Assembly: GCA_050084985.1 (NCBI GenBank)
Contig: JBITNC010000001.1
Span: forward strand, 124,310,001 to 124,374,000
Length of the DNA: 64,000 bases
Direction of reading: 5' to 3'
DNA from: Nageia nagi
Taxonomy: Eukaryota; Pinophyta
Shown here: positions 48,001 through 59,777 of the stretch, piece after piece
How the letters are laid out: the number at the start of each line of letters is the position of its first letter
How positions within the stretch are numbered: the first letter of the stretch is position 1
Program-made: the position numbers and the translations under genes
Notes under the pieces: model-generated
Database searches by the model: none
Seen by the model: only the letters and a program-made list of their open reading frames with translations
Told to the model about the DNA's origin: nothing

Positions 48001-50101
48001 TAATCTATGCGCCATCATTGTTTCCAAATCTTACTGACCCACCTTCATATTCCTGTAGTTTTTGAAATTTCTTCTTGTCACCTGTCATGTGACTTGAGCA
48101 TCCACTATCTAATATCCATGGTGATGGTTTGTCTTGAGCTTTTAATGCTGTTTGAACGATTAAAGACTCTTTATCCTCTCTGAGTTTCTCCTTTTCTTTC
48201 CAGACTTGTTTTGCTTTTATTTCAGCTTCTTGTTTTTTATTATTCTTTTCTTCTTCCTGTGGATGGCTGCTCTGAAACTGTTTATTCTATCTTATGGAAG
48301 GAAATTGTCTCGGTGGAAAGAACCTCATGCCATGATTATTTCTGCAGAATCGGGCAATGTGTCCATATTCATGACAGTTGTAACACTCAACAGGATACTC
48401 CATTAGTGGGCCGAATGCATTCCTAGTAACAAAGGTTCTTGGAGTGATATTATACTTGCATTCAAAAATTTTGTGTCCATATGCATTGCATTTGAAACAG
48501 TATCCATTGAAGGGATAGATATATCTATTATGTTGCTGAGTACTTCTTGGTCCTGCAGAGTATCTTCTTTTGGAATGCACTTGAGTGAAGCCATCATCCT
48601 CCAGTCCTGAGCCACCTTCCTTCTTCTTGGTTTCTTTTGTGTTTTCCCTTTTTATGTCATTAGAAGATTGTCCTTGTTCATATCCCAGACCAGATTTATC
48701 AGAAAACATTCTTTGACTGTTAATGATTTCACTGAGTTTAGTCGACCTTCCTTCTAGATATTCAAAGGAGCTGATTTTCTTGGTGACTTCCTCTAGTTGC
48801 ATACGTAGCCCAGTTATTTCTTCTTCGAGCTTACTGCAATTTTTAACTTTCACAAGAAGTTGTTCCTCCAAACTCTCATTTATTCTCTTAGATTCTTCCA
48901 CTTCTATTTTTAAGTTTTCTATAGTATTACTTGTATCATCAAGCCTTTTTGAGAGTCTCTCGTTTTTCTTTATTTCTTTCTCCAGTTCGTTCAATGCTGT
49001 TATTAGTTCTTCTTCAGGATCATACTCAATCTCACAGCCATTTTCTTCATCTGTCTCTTCCTTTTTATGTTCTTGGGCATTTTGATTATCTTCATTCAGT
49101 TTCTCTTCAAATGCCATAAACAATGCTTCATTGTATTCTTTTTCTGATTCATTATTGGAATCATCATCAGTGGAGCCTTTATTTCTAGATATGAAGCTTT
49201 GTCTATTTGACCTTCTATTTCGAGCATGAGATTTCATTTTGTGGTTTTTCTCAAGATATGATTCTTGATCATCTTTATCAAATTTTCTATATGGACATTT
49301 TGAAATGAAATGACCAATACCACCACAGTTAAAACATTTAAACGGTAGCTTTCCTTGATATTTACCTGTTCCTCTTTTTAGCTTTCTAACAAAATTTGCT
49401 TATGCTCCATCAGATTGTTCCTCATCGTCAGAATCTATTTTGGGTTTGGTACTATTATTGGCTTTAAACGCTGCTTCCTTTTCTGAATGTTTTATTTTTC
49501 CGATCCTCATTTCATAAGCAGTCAGTGATCCATGCATTTCATCCATGCTGAAAGTTTTCAAATCTTTTGCTTCTTCAATAGCAGACACCTTTGAATCAAA
49601 ACGAGATGTGAGAGATCGTAGTACCTTTTTCACGATGACATGATCTTTGATTTCTTCCCCAAGACCTCTGATTGCATTAGTAATTTCATTTACTCTCAAC
49701 ATGTATGCTTCGATGGTTTCATCTTCATTCATCTTTAGAACTTCGAATTGAGCTCTATGAGTTTGGAGTTTTGCTTCCTTGACTTTATCATCTCCTTCAT
49801 GAATGCTCTTCAACTTATTCCATATTTCTTTTGCAGATTTGCATCCCATAACTTTCACCAGTTCACTGTCCACAAGACCACACATTAGAGCATTTCTTGC
49901 TTTTGCATCATATTCAAATGCCTTTCTTTCTGCTTCATCTGATGGACCTGTAGGGGGAGGAGTGTAACCCCTTTTTACAGCATCCCATGTACCAAAACCC
50001 AATGCACTGAGATAAGTCTTCATTCGAATTTTCCAGAAACCATAATTGTTTCCATCAAAGAGAGGTGCCTTGTTAGATGAGAAACCTTCTCCGCTTGCCA
50101 T
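45026..50101 (-). pseudogene. SIRE-like gag-pol polyprotein (one frame, six stop codons)
   Basis: The ATG at 50101 opens MASGEGFSSNKAPLFDG, a typical copia gag start. A single frame of 1691 codons runs to the stop after LGVVVLPKH. Order: gag capsid (residues 1-230), knuckle CFNCGGIGHFISKC (about 255), a long Glu/Lys coiled coil (about 320-460), knuckles CFKCNAYGHKIFEC (about 535) and CYNCHEYGHIARFC (about 572), protease DSGCSSHMT (about 667), integrase with HTDLCGP, RSDRGGE and QQNGVVER (about 790-960), RT with YVDDIIFGG (about 1375), and RNase H (about 1520-1690). Stops at 49400 (TAA), 48287, 48005, 46178 and 45995 (TAG), and 47204 (TGA) interrupt it. All catalytic motifs named remain. The relative at 38495-38935 keeps Gln where 46178 and 45995 have stops. 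Confidence 0.93.
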
Positions 50102-50150
50102 AGTGTCACTACCTGGATCTCCTTAGCTGGTATAGCCTAAGTAGGAACCT

Positions 50151-50164
50151 AGCTCTGATACCAA
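50151..50164 (-). promoter_or_regulatory. SIRE-like primer binding site
   Basis: On the minus strand TTGGTATCAGAGCT follows the LTR end after one base. It includes a full TGGTATCAGAGC match to the initiator methionine tRNA complement. Confidence 0.92.
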
Positions 50165-50165
50165 T

Positions 50166-52187
50166 TGTTGGATTTCGAGTGACACTGAGAGGGGGGGTGA
50201 ATCAGTGTATTAAAAATTATAATCAATTTAATCTTCTTAAATAAAGATAGATTAAAAACCAGAGAGAATTGAGCAAGCACATCAGTACATCACACAACAC
50301 CAGATGTAACGAGGTTCACCAGATTGGCTACATCCCCGAACATGACTGCTTGGACACCAATCCAAATCTAGCCATTAAAGAAAGCTTACAGATTCACAGC
50401 ACCAACTGTGAAGGGTAGCACCAACTACCACTTTGCAAAAGTAGCACCTACTGCTTGGAGCACCAACTCCAGCTCTCAAGCACCCACTTGAGATAATATT
50501 CAAAAGGAATAAAGAATACAGTTCTAGAAGACCCTCAATGGTCTAGCTCTAATTCTCACTATTTGATCTCTGCACACAGCTCCAAAGTACCATAGTTAAA
50601 CAATCTCTATACTGTCTGCATATTCGTTTGCTCACTTCACTTTTTCTTGATACTCCACTCTTTCACACTGTTGCCTCCTCTCTTGCACTTCTCTACATAC
50701 ACATCTCATTACACACACTTGCCTCCACTCCAGCCCTTCACTATGCACTCATCTCTCTTCGTGCACACTTCTCAATCACACAATTCACGCATCACACTTT
50801 TTTTTTCATTCACAAGAAAAATGTTACGCATCAACAAAAAACCCCCGAGAATCTGTTCCTTTCATAACACGTTATCAAAAACAAACTAAAAATAATCCTT
50901 GTTTGTAACTGCTCCAACACCAAAGGGATTTCACTAACTGAGTCTGCATCTGTTGTAACTGACGAACGCTCCTTTGCTCAATTTAGACAAGTGTACCTCT
51001 TTCTCCACTAATTTCAGAGATTTGACAGTATCTGATTATTTCTGATAATTCCAGACTCTTTGTCTTCTTCATAATGATATTTCTGTTAATTCTGAACTCT
51101 TTGTCTTCTTCATAATGATATTTCTGTTAATTCTAGACTCTTTGTCTCGCTTGCCGGATGTTTATTGTATACAGCATGATGTCATCATCTCCGGACTCTG
51201 GAAGTAGAGTAAAATGCTTCTCGCATGATGTCATCATCTTCGGACCTTTATCTCCGAACTTTTTGTCTCCAGACTTTTAAACACTTACACCATGATGTCA
51301 TCATCTCCAGACTCTGGTAGTAGAGTAAAAATGCTTCCCGCATGATGTCATCATCTCCGAACCTTTATCTTCAGACTTTTGTCTCTGGACTTTTATCTCT
51401 GAACGTTTATCTCTGGACTTTTCAATACCTCCACCATGATGTCATCATCTCCGAACTCCGGTAGTAGAGTAAAAATGCTTCTCGCATGATGTCATCATCC
51501 CCGGACCTTTATCTCTGGACCTTTATCTCCGAACTCTGGTCTTTACCAAAACTCGACTATCTTATCCTCTGTGATGTCATCTTTTTAATCCGGAACATTT
51601 TACTTTCGGGACATTTACTTTATGGACTCCAGAATTTCAATCTCTCTTTGCCGATCTTATCTCTGCATTCTGGAATGCTTTATTCGCTGACTCTGACTCT
51701 TTGATCATTCTTTGCTGACCTCATCATCTCTGGAACTCGATTCTATTCACAAATGTGAACATCGTTCTCCCCGTGACATCATCTCTTGCTTTCGGAATGT
51801 TTTACTCGCTGGCTCTGGCTCTTTAATCGCTCCTTGCTGACCTCATCACTTCTGAACTCCGATTTTGAGTGATAGCTCGAAATCGCTGATGTCATTTCTT
51901 CCGAAATGCTTTGTTTACTAACTCTGGCTTTACCAAAATCACTTGTTGACAACATTACAATCATTCATCACCTCTGAAACCTGGTCAAAACCTCCGGAAC
52001 TCGATCAACACCTTGTTGACAATAGTTACAGTCACGCTTCACCTCCGAAACTCGGTCAAACCTCTGGAACCCGATCAACACCTTGTTAACAACAATTACA
52101 ATCACACTTCACCTCTGGAACCCGGTCAAACCTCCGGAACCCGATCAAAACCTTGTTGACAACAATTACAATCACACATACTCAACA
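50166..52187 (-). repeat. SIRE-like 5' LTR
   Basis: 2022 bp, same ends as 42797-44818. Many TCCGGA sites present in one LTR read TCTGGA, TCCAGA or TCCGAA in the other. The TGATGTCATC array is at 51177-51781; the site that is TGACGTCA in the 3' LTR is TGACATCA here (51774). Short open frames in both LTRs are only copies of each other. Confidence 0.95.
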
Positions 52188-52192
52188 AAATG
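52188..52192. repeat. Right target-site duplication of the SIRE-like element (AAATG)
   Basis: Exact copy of 42792-42796. Confidence 0.95.
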
Positions 52193-53500
52193 GAGATGAT
52201 CAATAATTTGAATAGAACTTTAGAGGAACAAAATATTTTATGTTTTGGATTTTTTATAGGGTTAGCTAAGGAAAATCATAAAGGTACTAGAATACCATCA
52301 CATAAAGTAGTTCTAGATGATGCACTTAAAAATCTAATGTAGTTAAAGAAATAAAAAGATTCTATCATGGATTTCATCAAAAAATTTGCACCTACATTTT
52401 CAAGAGGTATTAAGAATCCCTTTTACTATCACATCCACCAAAAAAGGTATGACAAATATGTAACATTTACTATGGTCGATGGCCATTCATATCCTAGAGT
52501 ACATTTGCAAAGATATCACCTATAAGTTATTTCATTTGAAAATGATGATGATTTATTGGCTAAATTGTTCCTTATTAGTTTGAAATCTAAATCATTCTCA
52601 TGATTTACTAATTTACCTAATGAAAGTATCACATGTTTTGATGATATTGCCAAGGCATTTATGTATCATCAAAACTTGCTTGTAATAAAAGAACCATATC
52701 CCTTAGACATGTATACCTTAAAACAAAAGCAAGGTCAACTTGGTCCAAATTCTATTATTGAGTGGTATAAAGTAGCTAACCAAGGAAAAGACTCATATTC
52801 TTTTTCAAGCTTTATAACCATCCTGTAGATTTGACTTTTCTAATTTTCAAGACTATCCTTATGATAAGTTAATAGATGGGATGATTAGAAAAGAATCCCA
52901 TAACAAATCCTTCAATGAAATTGTAGCCCAGATGAAGAAAAACTTGATCTTAAAACCTATCCTTACTAATAAACCTAACCCAACACCAAGTTGAGATTGA
53001 AGCCAAAATGATTGCTAGGGTCACCCATCATGATATTAAAGTTTGGGAACCTAGGAGGTCATGTAGATAATTAAATTAATTTCATGAGGATATTATTGAG
53101 CTCTTGGATGCTTTAGTAGCCATGAATTTAGTCCATTATCTACTAATGAAAAAGCACCCTCCCATTAATTAAATCTCTAGGTTATCAAGCACTCCTCTTT
53201 TGTGATTTTCATAGACAAGTTGGTTATGCCATAAAAGAGTGTTATCATTTGAAAAGTATAATCCAAAACTTGAATAATAAAGGTAAGTTTAAATTTTACT
53301 ATGAAGTTTCAAATGAATTTTTGTAGTAGCATAAGGCTAAAGCAATATATGATGGACTAGTACATCACCAAAATAAGAGGCTGAGAATTTTCAACTATCC
53401 ATTACCTCAATTCAAGAAGGTAGAACCCAATGATGATGAAAAGAAATTGCAAACCAACAATATAAGTATCCCTCAACCATATCCACAATAAAAAGTATAA
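52193..53500 (+). pseudogene. Host element gag, main part (broken)
   Basis: Frames read SHKVVLDDALKNLM, then PRVHLQRYHL with FENDDDLLAKLFLISLKSKS, FTNLPNESITCFDDIAKAFM and EWYKVANQGKDSY. This is the retrotransposon gag fold of Ty3/gypsy (P-x-HL, then LF-x-SL-x-x-A-x-x-W and SW-x-DLA-x-AF). Further on, FCDFHRQVGYAIKECYHLKS is a C-x2-H type knuckle region as in Tat/Athila-like gags (C-x-YH, GH, EC, LK), and it ends with FNYPLPQFKKVEPNDDEK. Gag assembles the particle. At least ten stops break it. No pol follows. Confidence 0.65.
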
Positions 53501-54180
53501 CCAATGTTGAATCTAGGTATGATTATTGATTTTGATGGTATTTGGGTTATTTCATATATTTTTCCTTTTATTTATTTATTTTACATTTATTTTTCATCAT
53601 TTTATGCAAATGTAAATCAATTTATTTAAAATTATGTGTTCTATCTTTCCCCTAGTTGAGCAATGATGCTAGAGTCTAGCATCTTTGCTTCGTTCTTAGT
53701 AATGAAAAGTCTAAACTTTTGTTTATTGCTTTGAAATATGCACTTTTAGTAATTAATATTATATATGTTTATCAAAATTCTAAATTGTTTAAAAAATATT
53801 AACGAATTTGATGAGTAGGGACTTAGTTTTTAGATCCTTTCTATTCTTCTATTTGTCATATCTTAGGCCTCTTTTTCTCCTAATTAGGCCAATCCCTTCA
53901 TGGTTTTTCTTTCCTACTTCAAATTATCCATCCATACCTAAGCATTATCATTGGATTCCAATGATGTCACTTTGTTCTATACATTATAAGTATGATTGTT
54001 TCATTTCTAAAGATCAAGTGCATTTTACTATGACTTTTCATTAAAATGTTTTATCTAAATGATCATTAATATGTCTAAGTGTGATTTTTTTTCTTGATTA
54101 AATCATTCTGCTTTACTAATTAATTAAATTCATTTTACAAATAAAATAAAGAACATTCATACAACTCATAACACAAGAAA
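53501..54180. other. Noncoding part of the host element
   Basis: AT-rich sequence with no protease or RT words, although pol would be expected here. It holds a 15-bp inverted repeat (53659-53689). A 78-codon open frame at 53808 has no recognisable motif. Confidence 0.45.
53659..53689. repeat. Short perfect-like palindrome
   Basis: Two 15-base arms with one mismatch surround a single central G at 53674. The core is GATGCTAGA-G-TCTAGCATC. It would fold into a tight hairpin in RNA or a cruciform in DNA. Confidence 0.85.
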
Positions 54181-54195
54181 TGGTCCAAAAAAATC

Positions 54196-54229
<34 letters not shown>

Positions 54230-54273
54230 TATGTATTATGTATGTATGATATATTGTGTGTGTTGTGTGTGTG

Positions 54274-54320
<47 letters not shown>
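54196..54320. repeat. Compound (AT)n and (TG)n microsatellite
   Basis: An AT run at about 54196-54221 is followed by TGTATGTATT-like units and then TG repeats at about 54255-54320, ending in CACATGCATG. A 71-codon frame on the minus strand here is only the translation of the repeat. Confidence 0.95.
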
Positions 54321-54321
<1 letters not shown>

Positions 54322-54699
54322 ACATGCATGTCAAAAAGATTATGTAGCATAATTCACAAGTACAACTAGTTCCTCCCATAGGAAATTTTTCCAATGAATG
54401 CATCTTAGGTCCTACTCCTACTCATAGACTTAGACCTACTAGCTAAGATAGTCATAAGCATTTGCCTAAACTGTAGTAGTTGGCTATCCTTTTCCATGAC
54501 TAGATTCTAGATCCTCTTAAGCTCCTAGTGATGCATGAAATGAGGTAAAGATTGAAGTATCTTTATTTTCCCTTGTAGGTACCTTATATACTCATTTGAG
54601 TTTCTAGTTGTACTTGTAGACTCAATACTTATGTCTACAACACTGCTATATGAGCCTCTAATCTTGTGTCATAATAAAATACTAAAGTGAGTTTTCTCT

Positions 54700-56090
54700 T
54701 TCAAAAACTAAAATTAGTATATATAAACAACCTTAAGTATGTCATTAGTATACCTAATATGTCAACTAAGGGAGAAATAACTCTTAATGTATATGGCATG
54801 GAATTATCCACCTTATAAGTAGGTGGTAATGAATCATCAATGTCCATAGGATCCTCCTCTACCATCGGATCCTCCTCCCCCTTTGCATCATCCCCCTCCT
54901 CCATGTCCTAAAGGCCTAGTGGCACAAGCCTCATTGAGTCCCACCATCATCAATACTCTAGAGTGTGCTAATGATGTAGGGTAGGTACTCTAGGGGCATT
55001 GTCCTTCTATTCCTCACACTCTACATTCCATGATGGCATAGCCAAAGCCCTTGGTGGAATGGTATGATATCTATTATATCATGTCATAATTAGCCACACC
55101 CTATGAATAGGTACATCCTACATTATGTTGAACTTATGTAACACCTTTTTTGACTAATAGAACTCCATCACCTATTGATGACCCTAGATATGACAAGGAG
55201 TCAAGCTATGTGATAGCTCATCATCTAACTCCTCCCACACATGAAAGTTAAAGTAGGGTTCCAAAATAAGGTCATCCTCATCCAATAAGTTAAGTAACCT
55301 ATGAAATTACTTTACTCCTCATGTCACCCCCATCCATTGAGTGGTATGCCACTGGAACTAGTGGGGCTTGTTTTTCTGATTCATAATGGGTAAATAGGTC
55401 TGAGCTACACTAATATGCTTGTATTCTCAACCTTGTAGGATGAAATAATGGACCACTATCCTACCTCCCTTATTCACATATACAAAACTATGAAGATTCA
55501 TGTAAAATATGGTTATTATGTAGGGTTCCCATGTGTATCTCTCCCTATGAAGGCATATCCCTTGCATAATGAGAATGAAGCTAGTATGAAATCACTCATG
55601 GTTCTTTTTGCTATACAGGATGGTATTAATAAGAACTTCCACATAGAGTCTAAACCAATGGCCATTATTTATGTCCTCTAGGATCATATACATAATGTCA
55701 TGAAGGAGTGCATCCTTCTCCTACTACTAGTAATCTCAAACACTCATGAGCTAATAGAAGTACTCCTCAATCTCTCCCATTGAAAGGGTAGCACTCTATA
55801 TCAGTATACCCTTCATGGGTACCTACAAGATGTGATGAATATCAGCTAAGATGATTGTCATATCACCCTAGGAAAATGAAATGTATTAGTGTCATCACAC
55901 CAACACTCCATCAAAGTAGTTAAAAGTACTTATTGCATAGGATGTGCACTATATCCTTCATGTGACCCAATCCAAATGAATCTAGTTTTCCCCTCTCCTT
56001 AAAAGTTAGTATAAAATCTATAGCCATGTTTATGGCTAGAATCCATGTCTTGCACCTCATCAAGTAGGCCCGTTCTTGCATCAATTTCAA
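54700..56090 (-). pseudogene. Antisense plant mobile domain (PMD) pseudogene within the host element
   Basis: Read leftward from 56090, frames give LLTTLMECW, NTFHFP, GDMTIILADIHHIL and VPMKG, then GEIEEYFY, YTWEPYIITIFYMNLHSF, VHYFILQG-EYKHISVAQTY, LNLLDEDDLILEPYFNFHVWE and VLHKFNIM-DVPIHRVW, with an acidic tail MEEGDDAKGEEDP. These match PMD landmarks in order: ALVERW, THTFHFP-GEMTITLEDV, LP, Y-x-W-x-A, WAWEHI, W-x-PY, and V-x-RQFG-x-Q-IP. It lies antisense between gag and the 3' LTR, where some Tat/Ogre elements carry an extra antisense frame. CCTAG before GGTGATATGAC may be a splice acceptor. Frameshifts and stops show decay. Confidence 0.7.
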
Positions 56091-57690
56091 AATATAAAAC
56101 TTATCAATAATTAAATAAAAAATATATCAAAATGAAAATAAAAAGTAACTAAGTTTAAAAAATTCATAATTTATAGGTAAAAACCAAATGTTAATAATGA
56201 AATTTCTAGGTTTCAAGTACAATAATATCTTAAAAACTATACAAACCCTAAATAATTAATTTTTTGGGTAATTTCATCCTAGCAATGATGTTAGGAATTG
56301 AGAGGCACCACCCCATTAAAGCCATCAATTCCCTAAAATTTTGAAAACCCATCAAGTTTTTTATTACTTCTATGGTAAAAAATGACTTTATTTTTCTTCC
56401 ATGTATATGAAAAATGGTCCCTATGTTTGAAACCAAAATGTTTCAAAAATTTCCCAAAATTGATAAAAATGTAGCCAATTCAAAACATTAATTTATCAAA
56501 AATATTCTAATTAATGCATAAACCAAGCATGTGAGGAAATTTTTAGTAACTAGTGCCCCTTAGACAAAGAACAAAATACAAGAGCCCTATGACCCTATTA
56601 AGAAGTAATATGATGATCCATATCCATAATAATCACACTAAATTAGCTTGTAGATCTCTTAAAATCCCTTAAGAACCCAAATGGACACCTAGAAACTTAG
56701 GACCAGAGCTCAAGTTAGCAAAATGAGAATGTGAAAATGAAATCTAATTCCATGTATTTATAAACTATTTGCAATCTCCTTTTCCAAAGTGATCACTTAT
56801 CCTTTCACTAAACCAAAATCAAACCTCTTTTTTTTTGTTAAACACTTGCATGCCTATATGCAAACTATTTTTCATCTTCCCAAATCTCCCTTAATGGTGC
56901 ATCATCATTAGGATTCTAGCGTTGTTGCTAGATTAAAATATTCTTTTTCTACAAAATTTCAAATTCTAAGGTTGGTTGTAGCTTAAATAGAATAAAAAGA
57001 TGAATTTATGATAGTAACCCTAATTTATCAAAATCCCCCTTAGGGAAAATTAGTAAAATTAAAATGGAAACGATGATAAAATTTTGTGTTACCTAGTAAA
57101 TTTTCCTAAATTTCTTAACATTTTTAATTCATGAGTGTAGAACAAAACTAAGGAAATATTTATTTTCAATAATTCATTGCCTTTTTCAAGCATCACTACT
57201 ACATTTATAAAGTTTTCATTGGGTTCAAATGGTCAAATTTCATCTCTTTTCACTTTTGTATTTCATATCTACAATAAAATGGAGAAAAATATGTATATTT
57301 TACTTATATGTTGTATGATTTTTGAAATTATATGCTTCTTGATATCTTATTATATTCAAAAATATATTTTTTAAGGCTCTTTCTATATTACATGTCATGA
57401 ATAAATGTTAATTTCATAAATGTTAGCAACATCATAGTTACATATGATATTTTCTTGTCAATTGTCATTACATATGGTATTTTAGATCATTCTTTACAAA
57501 AATAGCTTTTATATATCACTTAACATAAATAAGGCTTATCACTTTATTTTATCAAAAATTGCTTATCATATGTGAATCTTATTATATATGTTCATTTTTA
57601 TTTATCATAAATAAAGCTCATGTATCATTAGTCTAGAATGATTTTTCATATCATGTTCATTGCTAATGATAGGATTCCACTATAAGAAAG
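56091..57690. other. No recognised feature
   Basis: AT-rich noncoding part of the host element between the antisense PMD and the tandem repeats. Frames at 56248-56436 (minus) and 57177-57374 (plus) show no motif. TCTAGCGTTGTTGCTAGA at 56917-56934 is a small 6-bp hairpin. Confidence 0.4.
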
Positions 57691-57696
57691 GGGAAC

Positions 57697-57960
57697 TCTT
57701 ATCAACAAATCCATGGAAATATGGTGGCTTGGGAAACCAAGTTGGGCAATCTTATCATTTGACATATTTGTAAGGATGGTTGATTCTTATCAAATAATAA
57801 ATGGAAATATGGTGGCTTGGGAAACTAAGTTGGTCACCCTTATCATTTGATACCTTTATAAGGAAGGGTCAATCTTATCATTTGGTACCTTTGTAAGAAA
57901 GGGCCATCCATACCAAAAATCCATAGCAACATGGCATCTTGGGGAAATAAGTTGATAAAT
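57697..57960 (+). repeat. Tandem repeats of about 88 bp before the 3' LTR
   Basis: Units start at 57697, 57786 and 57874, each opening CTTATCA. They share segments such as GGAAATATGGTGGCTTGGGA, CTTATCATTTG and TTTGTAAGG. Two and a half to three units are present and diverged. They sit in the untranslated region upstream of the LTR, where plant gypsy elements often generate satellites. Confidence 0.75.
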
Positions 57961-58327
57961 TTAAATTGGCAACTTGTCTTCATAACTCTTGGTGGGTAAG
58001 TCACCATGGATAGGTTTACTTTCTATCATTTACATATTTTTTATATTATGATGGTTAATGTATATATTTGAGATATCTTATGCAAAAATGTTTCTTGATT
58101 AATCTCTTTTTAGGTTCCTTTATCTTTCCTTGGATTTCTCCTATGATAATAGGTTTATCATGTTACAACCAAGTCAAAGAGGGGGCATAATATAGGTAAA
58201 AAAAATAGGACATCCAAAGCTATCATCATGAGATAACTTTTCAGGGAGTACCTTTCTTACTTTTCTTATTATACTTTGAATTTATAATTTGATTATCTTT
58301 TATCCCAAAAGCATCAAACCATATTCA

Positions 58328-58336
58328 AAGTGGGGT
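58328..58336 (+). other. Possible polypurine tract of the host element
   Basis: AAAGTGGGG lies directly before the 3' LTR start. An alternative G-rich run, AAAGAGGGGG, lies at about 58178-58187. Confidence 0.5.
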
Positions 58337-58800
58337 ATCTATTAATACATAAAAAAATGAATTTTAATTTAATTAAAATACACTTTTAGGTATTCAAAAT
58401 AGTTTATTTAATTTATTAAATAAATTCTATTATCAATGTGCACTCTCATCTACCTTTATATTTTATGATAATAGGTCAGTTTGGCATCACAATAAGCCTA
58501 AGGAGGAGCCTTAGCATTAGACCTTTATCTATAAAGGTGAAGGGGTTATGTATGCCTAAATATATGACATGACATGACATAATAGAAAATCCTTGATAGG
58601 TGGAAATATACTTGTGTCATTCTTAATCGGTGTTTCTTAATGCCACCTATCATTTCTAGATTTTGTTATACTGAGCCATGTATTCCTACGACATTTGATT
58701 CATTCATGAGTGATATTCTAAGAATCAAAGGTGAGACAATGACATCAAGTGAAAGGGTAAAGCATTCTAGAAATTTGATTGAATGATGCCACTAGGTCGG

Positions 58801-59777
58801 TAAGTACAAGAAGATGAGTCCCACTTTTGGCCAACAAGTGGAAATGTTTTCCCCATTTTTTAATTTTTCTCATACTTGATCTCAAAATTTGAAGCACTTG
58901 GAGTTTGATTTTTTTAAAAGGTCACTTTAGTAAATATGTTGTTCTTGAAGTATAATTTCCAAATATGTAATTTATTCTAATACCCATATGATATAAATTA
59001 ATATTTGGTAGGCATGCTTAAAAGCCACTATTTAAAAATTACAATTTTAGGACCATACCCCCATTGTGTCTGACAAGCATAATTGGAATTAAATTAAAAA
59101 ATATTTTAAAATCTTTTTGTTAAAATATATCTAAGAAACTAAAGATTGTGGAGCATATTTTTTTGTAATTGTTTCATTAATATTTTATTTTTTATTGATT
59201 TTTTATTGGTTGTGATTACCATTTAGAAAATTACTTATGTCTGACAAGTATAATTTGACCTAAAATTATCATTTTTAATTTTTTTATCTTATGAAGAATT
59301 GTATGCAGATTGTGCACATATATTATTTTTTTATAATTCCAAAAAAAAATAAAAATTTATTGAATAAATACAAAACCTATTATTTAAAAACTACAATTTC
59401 AAGACCATAGCCATCATGTCCGTCAAGCATAATTGGACCTAAATTAAAATATTTTTAAATACTTTTGGTTAAAGATACCTAAAACACTAAAGATTGTGGA
59501 GGATATTTTGTTCTATTTGTTTCATGAATATTTTATTTTGTATTAATCTTTTATTGGCCATGATTATCATTTTGAAAAATGTTCATGTTCGAAAAGCATA
59601 ATTTGAATAAAACTTATCATTTTTAATTTATTTTTTATTTAACTTATGAAGAATTGTATGTAGATTATGTACATATTTTTTTCATTATTCTATAAAAATA
59701 GAAATTTATTAAACAAATACAAAAACCTAGCAGTTCATAAGACTTCCTCCAAAGTGGAACTCATCTTCTTGCACTTA
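58801..59777. mobile_element. Non-autonomous TIR element (Mutator-like candidate) inside the LTR
   Basis: It starts TAAGTACAAGAAGATGAGT and ends with the complement of TAAGTGCAAGAAGATGAGT. The terminal inverted repeats are about 29 bp, with two substitutions and a one-base indel. The flanks ACTAGGTCGG and TCTAGGTTCC look like a worn 9-10 bp target duplication, as in Mutator-like elements. Inside, two tandem units of about 352 bp share GCATAATTGGA, CTAAAGATTGTGGAG and TTATGAAGAATTGTATG. No transposase frame is present. Confidence 0.75.
59030..59720. repeat. Internal tandem duplication in the TIR element
   Basis: ACAATTT followed by GACCATA at 59041 recurs at 59393, a step of 352 bases. The second unit follows the first along most of its length with many substitutions, so the duplication is old. 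Confidence 0.7.

Larger units (their letters stand above)
42797..52187 (-). mobile_element. SIRE-like copia LTR retrotransposon, nearly complete
   Basis: A 9391-bp minus-strand element with two 2022-bp LTRs, AAATG target duplications, a TTGGTATCAGAGCT primer site at 50151-50164, an AAAGGGGGAGAT polypurine tract next to 44819, and a single long gag-pol frame (50101 down to 45026). The large gag with three zinc knuckles and a coiled coil, the long LTRs and the iMet primer suggest the SIRE/Sirevirus lineage, which is an inference. It is the best-preserved element in the window: no frameshift, six stops. It lies in the gag region of the large host element, about 790 bp from the snap-back copia. 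Confidence 0.93.

Noticed and set aside
48723-49085. 120-codon plus-strand frame very rich in Ser and Phe
   Set aside because: It is the antisense shadow of the Glu/Lys-rich coiled coil of the SIRE-like gag.
54135-54350. 71-codon minus-strand frame with a His-Thr run
   Set aside because: It is the translation of the TG and AT microsatellite.
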